Positions 63,723 through 64,000 of a stretch of 64,000 nt of DNA are shown in pieces. The notes beneath the pieces were generated by a model. The model did not search any database, was not told the DNA's origin, and saw only the letters and a list, made by a program, of their open reading frames with translations. The translations under genes were made by a program, and so were the position numbers. The stretch comes from Taudactylus pleione (taxonomy: Eukaryota; Chordata; Amphibia; Anura; Myobatrachidae), in NCBI GenBank assembly GCA_031769625.1, contig JAUIMM010000003.1:2063001-2127000 (forward strand). The letters are read 5' to 3'. Position 1 is the first letter of the stretch. Every line of letters begins with the position of its first letter.

Positions 63723-64000
63723 GGCATTGTGCAATGCGATGTTGTAATCTTTATTATTTTATCTACAGTATATATATTTTTTACATTTAACCTTTGCATT
63801 TCTCTTCATCAAACATTTGGCAATCAAGACACACTGTACTGTGTGAAACATTGCACAAAACCAGTATGCCACATTTGGTTTACCTTTACACAATATATAT
63901 TGTTTGTTAATTCATAGAACCAATAAATAAACACTTAAACACTTTAATGGTAAGTATGCTGAAATGTAAACGTAATGTCTGCAAATATTTGGACATTATC
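63723..64000. other. AT-rich end of window
   Basis: No feature recognised. Confidence 0.4.

Overview
The window looks like repeat-rich intergenic DNA from a large vertebrate genome, most likely an anuran amphibian. This is an inference. The basis is the mix of families: Penelope-like retroelement, Tc1 transposon, many hAT-type and Harbinger-type MITEs, an L2/CR1-like LINE fragment, and frog-style MITEs with ATGTATCAGGCCTTG-type ends. I found no host protein-coding gene, rRNA, CRISPR array or bacterial-type operon. The only long ORFs with family resemblance belong to two broken mobile elements.

Layout. 0-9 kb: a 27-bp minisatellite, then a 4-kb compound foldback element (1493-5467) carrying nested MITEs, then elements holding telomere-like TTAGGG minisatellites. 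9-16 kb: hAT MITEs, one nested in another with both target duplications readable, plus several 0.5-kb MITEs with GGGCCTGATTCAG ends. 16-24 kb: mostly AT-rich sequence with diverged repeats, a hammerhead-like retroelement fragment (about 21.1 kb) and a foldback element. 24-35 kb: minisatellite-rich. A complete 1.9-kb hAT-type element (27186-29122) sits inside another minisatellite, and a 1.25-kb CCCTAA-type array lies at 33450-34700. 36-40 kb: an inverted-repeat unit with a well-formed hammerhead-like motif, a full-length Tc1 element with a frameshifted DD34E transposase, and a solo LTR. 44-47.4 kb: a nearly complete but broken Penelope-like element on the minus strand, with reverse transcriptase and GIY-YIG domains. 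48-57 kb: more nested hAT MITEs, a miniature LTR element inserted at the tip of a hairpin in a MITE, and the best-preserved chain-of-hairpins MITE (54608-55120). 58-64 kb: a LINE reverse transcriptase relic, another Penelope-type fragment, further telomere-like arrays, a tandem duplication and a tRNA-like sequence.

The most unusual signal is a MITE family seen seven times (4461, 5779, 11889, 14987, 41809, 50154, 54608). Each copy is a string of consecutive hairpins. Copies differ in stem sequence but keep the pairing, and a copy-specific motif recurs in several hairpins of the same element. The second theme is hammerhead-ribozyme-like cores (about 21.1, 36.7, 44.2, 44.5, 47.3 and 60.15 kb) associated with Penelope-type sequence. 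The third is that several non-autonomous transposon families carry minisatellites inside them, including telomere-like ones.
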